64,000 nt of DNA from Streptomyces sp. 1331.2 (GCF_900199205.1 NZ_OBMJ01000001.1:2669001-2733000), one strand, 5' to 3'. Positions 1 through 10,522 are shown, numbered from the stretch's first letter. Translations and numbers: made by a program. Notes: generated by a model from the sequence alone, not told the origin.

Positions 1-844
1 CCTCGGCGATCTCGATCAGCCGCCGGGAGCCGGTGTTTTCGGGTGTCACAGTCTCGGGGGTCTCCGGGCGGTCGGCGCCCCGGCGGGCCCGGATCGCGGC
101 CACCGTCCGGTGCGCCTTCTCCCAGGCCAGCTCCTCGGTCGGCGCGATGATCGGCCGGAACGCCACCTGGATCCGCGGCACGTCGGTCCGTCCGGCGGCC
201 CGCGCCGCCTCCTTCACCCGCTCGATCTGCTCGGCGGTGCGGGCCAGCGGCTCGCCCCAGAGGCAGTAGATGTCCGCCTCGGCGCCGCCGGCCGCGTAGG
301 CCGCGTCCGAGGAGCCGCCGAAGGAGACCGCCGGGCGCGGCTGCTGCACCGGGAAGACGTCCGAGACGAAGTCGTTGAAGCGGTAGTGCGGGCCCTCGTG
401 GTCGAAGGGCTCGTGGCTGGTCCAGGCCCGCTTCACGATGCCGATGTACTCGCGGGTGCGCTCGTAGCGCTGGTCCTTGGTGAGGAAGTCGCCCTCGCGC
501 TGCTGCTCGTGGTCGTTGCCGCCGGTGATGAAGTGCACGGTCAGCCGGCCGTCGCTGATCCGGTCCAGAGTCGCGAAGGTCTTGGCCGCGAAGGTCGGGT
601 AGGAGACGTTGGGCCGGTGCGCCAGCAGGATCTGCAGCCGGTCGAGGTGCGAGGCGAGGAAGGCCGCCGCGGCCGCCGGCTCCGGGGCGCCGGCGCCGTA
701 CGCGAAGAGCACCCGGTCCCAGCCGTGGTCCTCGTGCGCCCTGGCCAGCCGCAGGGTGTAGTCGCGGTCGAAGGCGGCGGTGGTGCGGGCGGTGGTCTCC
801 GAGCCATCGCCGGTGGCGGCGATGCCGAGGAATTCGACGGGCAT
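1..844 (-). CDS. LLM-class flavin-dependent oxidoreductase, SsuD-like (3' end outside window)
   Basis: About 281 N-terminal residues are visible; the C-terminus lies off the left edge. The protein starts MPVEFLGIAATGDG and carries the motif GGNDHEQQREGDFL, resembling the FMNH2-dependent alkanesulfonate monooxygenases (SsuD type), which release sulfite from organosulfonates. The ATG has an AAAGG ribosome site about 8 bases upstream. About 300 bases upstream on the same strand is a short leader peptide of the kind known to precede actinobacterial sulfur genes, which supports a role in sulfur acquisition. A reduced-flavin-using enzyme is well supported by family; the exact substrate is not. Confidence 0.85.
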   Translation of the reverse strand, partial: MPVEFLGIAATGDGSETTARTTAAFDRDYTLRLARAHEDHGWDRVLFAYGAGAPEPAAAAAFLASHLDRLQILLAHRPNVSYPTFAAKTFATLDRISDGRLTVHFITGGNDHEQQREGDFLTKDQRYERTREYIGIVKRAWTSHEPFDHEGPHYRFNDFVSDVFPVQQPRPAVSFGGSSDAAYAAGGAEADIYCLWGEPLARTAEQIERVKEAARAAGRTDVPRIQVAFRPIIAPTEELAWEKAHRTVAAIRARRGADRPETPETVTPENTGSRRLIEIAE

Positions 845-900
845 GGCGGGACCTTTCGGGTGAGCGGGATCCGGCGGGCTGCGGGCGGGCAGACCGGGGC

Positions 901-926
901 GGCGGCCGCGGTGGGGCGCGGCCGCC
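901..926 (-). promoter_or_regulatory. Perfect 10-bp hairpin in the leader of the SsuD-like gene
   Basis: GGCGGCCGCG and CGCGGCCGCC form a perfect 10-bp stem around a 6-base loop. It lies between the leader peptide and the monooxygenase start, about 57 bases before the start codon. It could act as an attenuator or hide part of the leader. No T-run follows, so a classical terminator is not shown. The function is inferred from position only. Confidence 0.35.
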
Positions 927-1139
927 GGGCATGAGGGTGACGCGGAGCGGGTGCAGGGCGGGCGGGAGCTGCTGGAGCGCAGTTGCGGAGCAGTGCGGAG
1001 CCGGCGATGACAGCGAAGCCTGACGTGCCGTCGGGTACGGACGGCGGATCCCGGCCCGCGGCGGGGCAAACCGAGGGAGGACTCCCCGAAGGGCGAAGGG
1101 CCGAGGAAGGTCAGGGCCGGACGGACGGCCGCTGTCGGG

Positions 1140-1217
1140 TCAGCCGCGACACGCCGCGGACCACACCCGACCGAAGTCGATGTGGTCGCGGGTGACCAGG
1201 GGCTGCTCGGCGTACAT
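1140..1217 (-). CDS. Putative cysteine-responsive leader peptide (25 aa)
   Basis: A 25-codon frame reads M-Y-A-E-Q-P-L-V-T-R, then DHIDFGRVWSAACRG and stop. The signature H-I-D-x-x-R-V-x-S-A-x-C-R matches the short actinobacterial leader peptides found upstream of sulfate, cysteine and sulfonate genes. Ribosome stalling at the Cys codon is thought to control the downstream gene when cysteine is scarce. A TTGAGG ribosome site lies just before the ATG. It sits on the same strand as the SsuD-like gene, 295 bases upstream. The match of motif, size, strand and neighbour makes the assignment strong; the mechanism here is inferred. Confidence 0.72.
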   Translation of the reverse strand: MYAEQPLVTRDHIDFGRVWSAACRG

Positions 1218-1338
1218 GGCCTCAAGTTGAGCAGCCGCCCGAGCCGTCCGTCAACCACCCCTCATTGCCGCACTGTTGCGATCTCCTGTCACTTTTCCGA
1301 CAGCCGTCGAACGAACGCTTCCGCCCCTCGGGCCACCC

Positions 1339-1369
1339 TTGACAGCCATTGATCGTGCATGCGTACGAT
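1339..1369 (+). promoter_or_regulatory. Possible sigma-70-type promoter for the permease-FAD enzyme operon
   Basis: A perfect -35 hexamer TTGACA (1339-1344) is followed by TACGAT (1364-1369) after 19 bases, slightly longer than the ideal 17-18. It lies 125 bases before the permease start in the divergent intergenic region. Support comes from sequence only. Confidence 0.35.
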
Positions 1370-1493
1370 CGCCGCGGAGTGCAGTGCAACCGTGCCGGAC
1401 GCGTTGAGGGACGCGGCCCGGCCCCCTCGTACGTGACCACCGCCGTACCCGCCCGCCGCACTCCCGTCCGCACTTCCGCCAGGAGCCTCCGCC

Positions 1494-2477
1494 ATGGCCA
1501 CCCCGCAGGACGTCCTGCCCTCCCCCTCCACTCCCGACCCGTCCGCTCCCGATCCCTCCGCCCTCGACCGCTCCGCCCCGCCGCCCGGCCCCGAGGCCCG
1601 GATCGTCGCCCGCCGCAAGCCCGGCCAGTGGATCGCCGCCGCCGTCGCGCTGCTGCTGGCGGCGATGGCGGTCAACTCGCTGATCCGCAACCGGGCCTTC
1701 CAGTGGAACGTGGTCGCCGACTGGTTCACCGCCCGGTCCGTGCTGAACGGCCTCACCCTGACCCTGTGGCTGACGGCCGTCACCCTCGCGCTCGGCTTCC
1801 TGCTCGGCACCGTCCTCGCCACCATGCGGCTGTCCACCAACCCCGTGCTGCGCACGCTCAGTTGGGGCTACATCTGGATCTTCCGCTCCACCCCGCCGCT
1901 GGTGCAGCTGCTGTTCTTCTTCAACATCGGCGCGCTCTACCCGACACTCGGCCTCGGCATCCCCTTCGGCCCCGAGTTCGTCACGGTCCGGACGGTCAAC
2001 CTGATCGGCCCCACGCTGACCGCCGTCATCGGCCTCACCCTGCTGGAGACCGCGTACGCCGCCGAGGTGATCCGCGGCGGCATCCTGTCCGTGGACCGCG
2101 GCCAGCTGGAGGCGGCGGCCGCGCTCGGGATCGGGCGGTGGCGGGTGCTGCGCCGGATCATCGTGCCGCAGGCGATGCGCGCCATCGTGCCGAGCGCCGG
2201 GAACATGCTGATCGGCGCACTCAAGGGCACCAGCATCGTCAGCGTGCTGGCCGTCTCCGACCTGCTCTACTCGGTGCAGCTGGTCTACCTGCAGTCGTAC
2301 CGGGTGATCCCGATGCTGATGGTCGCCACCCTCTGGTACCTGGTGGTCACCACCCTGCTGTCCATCGGCCAGTACTACGTGGAACGGCACTTCGCCAAGG
2401 GCGCCACCCGCGACGGCCTGCCGCCCACCCCGCTGCAACGCGCCCGCGCGGCCTACCGCCGGGTGGTGGGAGCATGA
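1494..2477 (+). CDS. Amino-acid-type ABC transporter permease (HisM/GlnP family)
   Basis: This 327-residue inner-membrane protein has a Pro/Asp-rich cytoplasmic N-terminus of about 40 residues. Membrane segments follow, then the EAA-type loop around GQLEAAAALGIGRWRVLRR that docks the ATPase. It resembles polar amino acid permeases of the 3-TMS family. Its stop overlaps the next gene's ATG by 4 bases (ATGA), so the two are translationally coupled. No binding protein or ATPase is visible on this side; they may lie beyond the left edge. It is a paralogue of the permease at 37.5 kb: both end with the motif LPPTPLQR. The substrate is unknown; the divergent sulfur-type enzyme hints at a sulfur amino acid. 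Confidence 0.87.
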   Translation: MATPQDVLPSPSTPDPSAPDPSALDRSAPPPGPEARIVARRKPGQWIAAAVALLLAAMAVNSLIRNRAFQWNVVADWFTARSVLNGLTLTLWLTAVTLALGFLLGTVLATMRLSTNPVLRTLSWGYIWIFRSTPPLVQLLFFFNIGALYPTLGLGIPFGPEFVTVRTVNLIGPTLTAVIGLTLLETAYAAEVIRGGILSVDRGQLEAAAALGIGRWRVLRRIIVPQAMRAIVPSAGNMLIGALKGTSIVSVLAVSDLLYSVQLVYLQSYRVIPMLMVATLWYLVVTTLLSIGQYYVERHFAKGATRDGLPPTPLQRARAAYRRVVGA

Positions 2478-4405
2478 CGACGACCCTCGTGATCGTCGGC
2501 GCCGGCCCCCGCGCGACCGGACTGCTGGAGCGGATCGCCGCCAACGCCGCCGAACTCCTGCCCGCCGAACGCCCCTTGGCGATCCACCTGGTCGACCCGT
2601 ACCCGCCGGGCGCGGGCCGGATCTGGCGCCACGACCAGCCCCCGCTGCTGCGGATGAACTCGATGGCCGAGGACGTCACCATGTTCACCGACGAGCGCTC
2701 CACCCTCGACGGGCCGGTCCGCCCCGGCCCCTCGCTCGCCGAATGGGCCGTCCGGCAGGAGGAGTTCGCGCCCTACCGGGAGGTCGCCGACCCGGCCGTC
2801 CGGGCCGAACTGCGCACCCTCGCTCCCACCGACTTCCCCACCCGCCGGGCCCAGAACGCCTACCTGGACTGGGTGTTCCGCCGCGCCGTCGCCGACCTGC
2901 CGCCCCATGTCGAGGTCTCCGTCCACCGGGACACCGTCCGGCGGATCGACGGCCCCGCCGACGGCCCGCAGACCGTCCACCTCGGCAACCGGACCCTCAC
3001 CGCCGACCACGTCACCCTCGCCCTCGGCCACCTCGACTCCGCCCCGCACCCCCGGCACGCCGCCGACGCCGACTTCGCCGCCCGGCACGGCCGCTTCCAC
3101 CTCCCGCCCGCCTACTCCGCCGACGTGGCCGCCGAACTGGCGCGCATCGCCCCCGGCGAGCACGTGGTGCTGCGCGGCCTGGGCCTCGCCTCGGTCGACC
3201 TGGTCGCCCTGCTCACCGAGGGCCGCGGCGGCCGCTTCGAACCCGCCGGCGCGGGCGACGCCCTGCGTTACCACCCCTCCGGCCGGGAGCCCGTGCTCCA
3301 CCTCGGCTCCCGGCGCGGCGTCCCGTACCACTCCAAGACCGGCTACCGGCTCCAGGGGCCGCCACCCCCGCTCCCCCGGTACTTCGACGCCGCCGCCGTG
3401 GACGCCGTGCTCGCCACCGAAGGACCACTGCAACTGCGCCGCGACTTCTGGCCGTTGATGGCCAAGGAGATCGCCTACGGGCACTACCACGAGCTGTTCC
3501 ACGCCCACCCGGGGCGCACCACCCTGCCCTGGCCCGCGTTCCTGGCCCGCTACGACCGACACGACTGGTACAGCCCCGAACTGGCCGCCCTGGTCGCCGA
3601 AGCCGTCCCCGACCCGGCCGACCGGATCGACTTCGAACGCCTCGACCACCCGCTGGCCGGCCTCGAACTCGACTCCGCCGAGGAGCTCCAGGCCCACCTA
3701 CGCGCCTACGTCACCGCCGACGCCGACCGCCGCGCCGACCCCGCGCACAGCGCCGACCTCGGCGCCTTCCTCGCCCTGCTCTCACTGTTCGGCCAGCTCC
3801 CCCGGGTGGCGGCGAGCGGCCGGCTCACCGCCCGCTCGACCGCCGAGGAGCTGGACCAGTGGTTCTTCGGCTACTTCAGCTTCCTCGCCTCCGGCCCGCC
3901 CGGCTTCCGGCTGCGCCAGCTGCTGGCGCTCTCCGAGGCCGGGGTGGTGCGCTTCCTCGGCGCCGGGGTCCGGGTCGACCGGGACGAGGCCACCGGCACC
4001 TGGCGTGCCTCCGGCACCACCGTGCCCGGCCACACCGTCACCGCGACGGCGCTGGTCGAGGCGTACCTGCCCAAGCACGCGCTGGCCCGCACCCTCGACC
4101 CCGTCCTGCGCGAACTGCACCGCACCGGGCGGATCGTGGAGGAGGTGGTGGACGACCCGGACTACACCCACCGCTCCGGCCTGGTCACCACCGCCCCGGC
4201 CGACGGCCGGCTGCTGGACCCGGCCCTCGGCGGCACCCCGCACCCGCGGCGCACCGCGCTCGGCCCGCACACCAGCGTGCGCACGGCCGCCGCCTTCGCC
4301 CGCCCGCGCACCAACGCCCCGGTCTTCCGGCAGAACGACGCGGTCGCCCGGGCCCTGCTGCGGGCGCTGGCCGCGCTGCCGACGGCACCGGCGCTGGCGG
4401 CGTGA
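2474..4405 (+). CDS. FAD/NAD(P)-binding protein (FAD_NAD_binding_9-like)
   Basis: The 643-residue protein opens with a dinucleotide-binding fold, TTTLVIVGAGPRATGLLERI (residues 2-21), typical of the N-terminal FAD site. It continues with PYPPGAGRIWR and RMNSMAEDVTMF. The whole length matches large FAD/NAD(P)-binding proteins that often sit next to ABC importers and flavin monooxygenases in actinomycetes. The start ATG overlaps the permease stop. It may be a flavin-dependent oxidoreductase acting on the imported compound; the reaction is not known. The gene converges on the Ser/Thr kinase, with a hexanucleotide repeat between them. Confidence 0.78.
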   Translation: MTTTLVIVGAGPRATGLLERIAANAAELLPAERPLAIHLVDPYPPGAGRIWRHDQPPLLRMNSMAEDVTMFTDERSTLDGPVRPGPSLAEWAVRQEEFAPYREVADPAVRAELRTLAPTDFPTRRAQNAYLDWVFRRAVADLPPHVEVSVHRDTVRRIDGPADGPQTVHLGNRTLTADHVTLALGHLDSAPHPRHAADADFAARHGRFHLPPAYSADVAAELARIAPGEHVVLRGLGLASVDLVALLTEGRGGRFEPAGAGDALRYHPSGREPVLHLGSRRGVPYHSKTGYRLQGPPPPLPRYFDAAAVDAVLATEGPLQLRRDFWPLMAKEIAYGHYHELFHAHPGRTTLPWPAFLARYDRHDWYSPELAALVAEAVPDPADRIDFERLDHPLAGLELDSAEELQAHLRAYVTADADRRADPAHSADLGAFLALLSLFGQLPRVAASGRLTARSTAEELDQWFFGYFSFLASGPPGFRLRQLLALSEAGVVRFLGAGVRVDRDEATGTWRASGTTVPGHTVTATALVEAYLPKHALARTLDPVLRELHRTGRIVEEVVDDPDYTHRSGLVTTAPADGRLLDPALGGTPHPRRTALGPHTSVRTAAAFARPRTNAPVFRQNDAVARALLRALAALPTAPALAA

Positions 4406-4430
4406 GCGTGGTGGCCGCGTTCAGGGCTGC

Positions 4431-4466
4431 GGCCACGGCCACGGCTACGGCTACGGCTACGGCTAC
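4431..4466. repeat. Hexanucleotide tandem repeat (GGCYAC x6)
   Basis: Six direct copies: two GGCCAC then four GGCTAC. The last copy contains the TAG stop of the leftward kinase gene (CTA at 4463-4465 on the plus strand). Slippage here would change spacing after the stop and could alter the extreme C-terminus of the kinase. Confidence 0.9.
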
Positions 4467-6340
4467 GGGCCGAAGATCTCCGCCACCAGGTCCTCGTCCG
4501 AGACGTGGTCCGGCGCCTCGAACACGAGGTCCGCGACGCCCTTGAGGCCGACCCCCCGGTCCAGCGCGTCCATGCAGGCCCGCGCCTCCTGCTCGTTGGC
4601 GAAGTCCCAGACCCGCAGCCGCCGGACCAGCACCAGCGCCTGGATCGGGTTCATCCGCGGCGAGCGGCCCCGGCGCGCGCCGCCCGACCCCTTGCGGCCG
4701 GCCTGCGCGAGCTGCTGCTGGTAGCCGGTCAGGTCCTGCCAGGCCTGGACGGTGCTGGGGTGGCGGTCCCCGAGCGCCCGGGCGAGGTCCGGCAGCAGCC
4801 CGTGCAGCTGGACCACGGCACCCTGCAGGTCGCCCCGGTTGGCGTGGTGCAGGGCGAGGTCGTGCCGGGCCTTCAGGACGCGGGCGTCGTACGGGCCCCA
4901 GACGGCGTGCAGATCGGGCAGCAGCTCGGTCATCAGCCGGATCGCGGTGACCGCCGAACCGCTCTCGCCGATGCACCACACCAGGTGGTACCGGGCGCCG
5001 AGGGTGTCCTCGTCCGCCGGGCCGAGCGCCGAGCGCATGTCCTCCACCACGGTGGACAGCAGCCGGATCGCGCCGTCCAGGTCCCCGGCCCGGCTGAGGT
5101 ACCACGTGAAGTCCCGCCAGGTGCACAGGGTGTCCCGGTCGGTGGCGCCGAGCACGGTGACGCACTCCTGGGCGATCGTCTGGAGCCGGATCGCCGACTC
5201 GCCCGCGGTCGCCGCCCGGTAGGCGGCCGAGCGGCGCTCGCGCAGCGCGGCCCGGCCGGCGTCGGCGGGCGCCGTGGCGACCACCGGCGGCGTGGTCAGC
5301 GGCGACAACACCGCCGCGGCAGCCGGCGGGGCAGCCGGCGGAGCGGGAGGAACGGTCGGCGGAGCGGGCGGAGCGACGGGCGGAACGGTCGGCGGAGCGG
5401 GCGGAGCGACGGGCGGAACGGTCGGCGGAGCGGGCGGCACCGGCGGTACCACCGGCGCGGCCTGCTCCACCACCGTCGGCGCCGCCACGACCCCCGCCCC
5501 GCCCGCGGGCCACCCCGCCAGCTCCCCGAGCCGGCGCTCGACCGTACGGGCGTCCACCGGCCGGTTCGCCGGGTCCTTCGCCAGCAGCTCCGCCACCAGC
5601 CCGGCCACCTGCGGCGGCAGCCCGAACTGCGCCGGATCCAGCGCCGGGGGCGGCTCGTTGAGGTGCTGGTACATCAGCACCGGGGTCGAGTCCCCGCCGA
5701 ACGGCCGTGCCCCGGTGAAGAGTTCGACCAGCACGCAGCCGAGCGCGTAGAGGTCCGCCCGGCCGTCCACCCGGCCGCCGGTCCACCGCTCGGGCGCCAT
5801 GTACGCCGGGCTGCCGACGATCGTGCCGGTGGTGGTCAGCCCGCCCACGCCGGTGTCCAGCTGGGCGATGCCGAAGTCCAGCACCTTCAGGTGCCCGGCG
5901 TCGGTGATCATCACGTTGTCCAGCTTGATGTCCCGGTGCACCATGCCCGCGTCGTGCGCGGCGGCCAGCGCGCCGCTGATCTGCCGCCCCCAGCGCAGGC
6001 TGAGCGCGGGCCCGGGCAGCCCCTCGCGCAGCACCTCGGTCAGGGTGCGTCCGGTGAGCAGTTCCATCACCAGGAAGGTGACCTCGCGGTCGGCCACCTC
6101 GCACTGGCCGAGGTCGTGCACGGTGACGATGTGCGGGTGCGACAGGTTGCCGGCCGCGCAGGCCTCCCGGACGAACCGCAGGGCCGCCTTCGCCTGGTCG
6201 CCGCCGTGGTGCCCGATGACCTTGACCGCCACCGGCCGGCGCATCCGGGTGTCCTGGGCCCGCCACACCACTCCGAAGCCGCCCTGGCCGAGCTTCTCCA
6301 CCAGCTCGTACCGGCCGTCCAGGACGTCACCGACTCGCAC
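4463..6340 (-). CDS. Ser/Thr protein kinase with Pro-rich linker and TPR-like C-terminus
   Basis: The 625-residue soluble kinase has a Gly-rich loop at residues 18-23 (GQGGFG), Lys40, HRDIKLDN with catalytic Asp137, and DFG at 155-157. A linker of VPPVAPPAPPT repeats follows (about residues 297-330), encoded by 33-bp DNA repeats. A helical region with TPR/kinesin-light-chain-like spacing then runs to about residue 555, and a conserved-looking tail ends DEDLVAEIFGP. No membrane segment or PASTA domain is seen, so it is probably cytoplasmic. The start is GTG behind a GGAGGG site. It likely phosphorylates Ser/Thr on partners recruited by the C-terminal repeats; targets are unknown. Confidence 0.88.
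   Translation of the reverse strand: MRVGDVLDGRYELVEKLGQGGFGVVWRAQDTRMRRPVAVKVIGHHGGDQAKAALRFVREACAAGNLSHPHIVTVHDLGQCEVADREVTFLVMELLTGRTLTEVLREGLPGPALSLRWGRQISGALAAAHDAGMVHRDIKLDNVMITDAGHLKVLDFGIAQLDTGVGGLTTTGTIVGSPAYMAPERWTGGRVDGRADLYALGCVLVELFTGARPFGGDSTPVLMYQHLNEPPPALDPAQFGLPPQVAGLVAELLAKDPANRPVDARTVERRLGELAGWPAGGAGVVAAPTVVEQAAPVVPPVPPAPPTVPPVAPPAPPTVPPVAPPAPPTVPPAPPAAPPAAAAVLSPLTTPPVVATAPADAGRAALRERRSAAYRAATAGESAIRLQTIAQECVTVLGATDRDTLCTWRDFTWYLSRAGDLDGAIRLLSTVVEDMRSALGPADEDTLGARYHLVWCIGESGSAVTAIRLMTELLPDLHAVWGPYDARVLKARHDLALHHANRGDLQGAVVQLHGLLPDLARALGDRHPSTVQAWQDLTGYQQQLAQAGRKGSGGARRGRSPRMNPIQALVLVRRLRVWDFANEQEARACMDALDRGVGLKGVADLVFEAPDHVSDEDLVAEIFGP
5349..5437 (-). repeat. 33-bp in-frame tandem repeat inside the kinase gene
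   Basis: Units begin at 5349, 5382 and 5415 (the third is partial), each starting GGAACGGTCGGCGGAGCGGG. They encode the repeated Pro/Val/Ala linker. The length is a multiple of three, so copy-number change would keep the frame. Confidence 0.85.
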
Positions 6341-6421
6341 GCGCCCTCCCCTCCCCTGATGAACGCCCAGACTCTACCGACGACCCCACCTCCCCCTCCC
6401 CCCGCCTGCCGCCCCGCCGCC

Positions 6422-6513
6422 CCCGCACAGCGGCCCCCTCCGCCCGTCCCCGCCCCGCGCTCCTCTCGTCACCTCCCACCGCCCCCGCGCAGCGGCCCCC
6501 TCCGCCCCTCCCC
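6422..6513. repeat. Imperfect 30-bp direct repeat in a C-rich intergenic region
   Basis: Copies at 6422-6451 and 6484-6513 differ at two positions; both contain CAGCGGCCCCCTCCGCCC. They lie in the divergent region between the kinase and the molybdopterin oxidoreductase, where the plus strand is very C-rich. Function unknown. Confidence 0.7.
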
Positions 6514-6598
6514 CCGCCTGCGGCCAGGTGGAAGGATGGGCACCGGGCCCCGCGACGGTGCGGGCGGCCCGCAAAGGCAGAGCCCGAGGAGCGCAGTC

Positions 6599-8878
<2,280 letters not shown>

Positions 8879-8897
8879 GCACCCCGGCTCCGAACGC

Positions 8898-8939
8898 ACG
8901 AAGGCCGCCCCACGTCCGAGGACGTCGGGCGGCCTTCGT
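8898..8939. terminator. Intrinsic terminator between convergent genes
   Basis: ACGAAGGCCGCC (8898-8909) pairs with GGCGGCCTTCGT (8928-8939). It lies between the end of the oxidoreductase gene and the end of the NlpC/P60 gene and can serve both. Confidence 0.75.
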
Positions 8940-8959
8940 CGCGTACCGCGCCAGAGGCG

Positions 8960-10522
8960 TCAGTGCAGCAGCGAACCCAGCGGCAGCGTCGCGGTGGCGC
9001 TGCCCGGGGCCGTGGCGCCGGTCGAGCGGGTCCCGCTCGGGGTGCCGGCCGGGCTCCCCGTACCGGTGCCGGTCGGAGTCCCGGCAGGTGTGCCGGTCGG
9101 CGTGCCGGTCGGGGTCCCGGTGGGCGTGCCGGTCGGGGTCTGCGTCGGCGTCTGCGTCGGCGTGCCGGTGCCCGAGGGAGTGCCCGTCGGCGTGCCCGGG
9201 TCGGTCGGGGTGCCGGTGCCGCCGGGCGTGCTGGGCGTGCCGGTCGGCGTGCCCGGGTCGGGGGTCGGCGTCGCCGGGGTGCCTGCGGCCGGCGGGGCCG
9301 GCACCTGGCCGGCCGGGCTCGGGGCGATCGGCGTGACGGTGTCCCAGCCGGACGGCAGGTCGGGCACCTTCCAGGCGCCGCCCGCGTCGTCGGCCGTGCC
9401 GGACGGGTCGGGCCGGACGGCGCCGAGGATCGCCATCGAGCCGATCGGCGACACCTTGATGAACGCCCCGGGACGCGGCGCCTGCACGATCAGCCCGCCG
9501 CCGATGTACATCCCGACGTGCGAGGCGTCCTGGAAGTAGATGACCAGGTCGCCGGGCCGCAGCTGGTTCAGCGGGACGTGCGGCAGCTGCGCCCACTGCT
9601 CCTGACTGGTGCGCGGGATCGGCTTCCCGGCGTGCAGCCAGGCCTGCGAGGTGAGGCCGGAGCAGTCGTAGGAGTCCGGCCCGATGCCGCCCCACAGGTA
9701 CGGCTTGCCCAGCTGGGCCAGCGCGAAGGCGACCGCCGCGCGCCCCTGCAGCGAGGGGGTGCGCTCGCCCTTGCCCAGCGCACCGGAGGCGAGGAAGGCG
9801 AGCTGGGCCTCGTCGGCCTTGGCCTTCTCCAGCTGCTCCAGTTCGGTGCGCTGGGCGCCGGTCAGCGAGGCCACCATCTGTTCGACGGAAGCGAGGTCGG
9901 CGGCGGCCTTGGCCTTGGCCGCGTCCTGCTGGGCGACCAGGGTCTGGGTGGTCTTCAGCACTTCCTCGGTCTGCTTCTTCAGCCCGTCGAGCGCGTCCCG
10001 GTCGGCCTTCAGCTTGTCCAGGAACTCCGACTGCGAGCGGCTGGCCGCGGCGAGCAGTTCGGCGATGGTGACCGCCTCGTACGGGTCCTTGGAGAGCAGC
10101 AGCTCGGCGTAGGCGGAGGCGGCGCCGTTGCGGTACTGGGCGGCGGCGAGCTGCGAGGCGATGTCGGTGCCGGCGTCGACCTGCTTCTGCTGGCGTTCCA
10201 GCCGGCCCTGCAGGTCGGTGAGCGCGCTCTGCTGCTCGGCGACCTTGGCCACCGTCCCGTTGTACTGCTCGGTGGCGGCCTCGGCGCCCTGGTAGAGCGC
10301 GTGCAGCTGGTCGAGGAGCGGGCCGAGGGTGGCCTTGGCGGCGGCGAGCGGGTCCGAGCCGGCGACGGCCGTGCCGGTGCCCGGGTCGGGTGCCGCCCAG
10401 GCGGCCTGGGCCGCGGCCGGCAGGGCGAGTGCGGCGGCCGCCAGGACGGCTCCGCAGCGCAGGGCCGCCCGTACCCAGGGGCGTACGCCTGCCGTCTCCG
10501 CTCGCTGTGCAGCCCCGCCCAT
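8960..10522 (-). CDS. Secreted NlpC/P60 (C40) cell-wall hydrolase with GTPT-repeat tail
   Basis: The 520-residue protein has an N-terminal signal region (hydrophobic about residues 22-43, AQAAWAAP cleavage area) and a long coiled coil (about 60-245). The NlpC/P60 domain has catalytic Cys287 in YDCSGL and His335 in ASHVGMYIG. Such D,L-endopeptidases cleave peptidoglycan stem peptides. After the domain comes an unusual tail (about 400-505) of repeated GTPT units encoded by a GC-rich minisatellite. ATG at 10522 is chosen because GGAGGA lies 8 bases upstream; a longer frame begins 60 bases earlier. The tail could be a wall-spanning or glycosylated stalk. Confidence 0.88.
   Translation of the reverse strand: MGGAAQRAETAGVRPWVRAALRCGAVLAAAALALPAAAQAAWAAPDPGTGTAVAGSDPLAAAKATLGPLLDQLHALYQGAEAATEQYNGTVAKVAEQQSALTDLQGRLERQQKQVDAGTDIASQLAAAQYRNGAASAYAELLLSKDPYEAVTIAELLAAASRSQSEFLDKLKADRDALDGLKKQTEEVLKTTQTLVAQQDAAKAKAAADLASVEQMVASLTGAQRTELEQLEKAKADEAQLAFLASGALGKGERTPSLQGRAAVAFALAQLGKPYLWGGIGPDSYDCSGLTSQAWLHAGKPIPRTSQEQWAQLPHVPLNQLRPGDLVIYFQDASHVGMYIGGGLIVQAPRPGAFIKVSPIGSMAILGAVRPDPSGTADDAGGAWKVPDLPSGWDTVTPIAPSPAGQVPAPPAAGTPATPTPDPGTPTGTPSTPGGTGTPTDPGTPTGTPSGTGTPTQTPTQTPTGTPTGTPTGTPTGTPAGTPTGTGTGSPAGTPSGTRSTGATAPGSATATLPLGSLLH
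9050..9270 (-). repeat. Minisatellite encoding GTPT repeats
   Basis: Short units of the type GTGCCGGTCGG are tandemly repeated with variation across the 3' part of the NlpC/P60 gene. They give repeated Gly-Thr-Pro-Thr in protein. Confidence 0.8.

Noticed and set aside
1358..1440. A plus-strand 25-codon frame before the permease as a second leader peptide
   Set aside because: It has a Cys codon but lacks the HID/RV/SA-C-R signature and a ribosome site.
5349..5437. The 33-bp repeats as a CRISPR array
   Set aside because: Units are contiguous with no spacers, lie in frame in a kinase gene and encode a Pro-rich linker.
4505..6598. Plus-strand open frame joined to the molybdopterin oxidoreductase, giving a 1457-residue protein
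   Set aside because: The upstream part is antisense to the kinase gene; a proper ribosome site and ATG at 6599 mark the real start.
8994..9539. Plus-strand frame with repeated V-P-V-G units resembling an elastin-like protein
   Set aside because: It is antisense to the GTPT-repeat tail of the secreted NlpC/P60 protein, which has signal peptide and catalytic residues.
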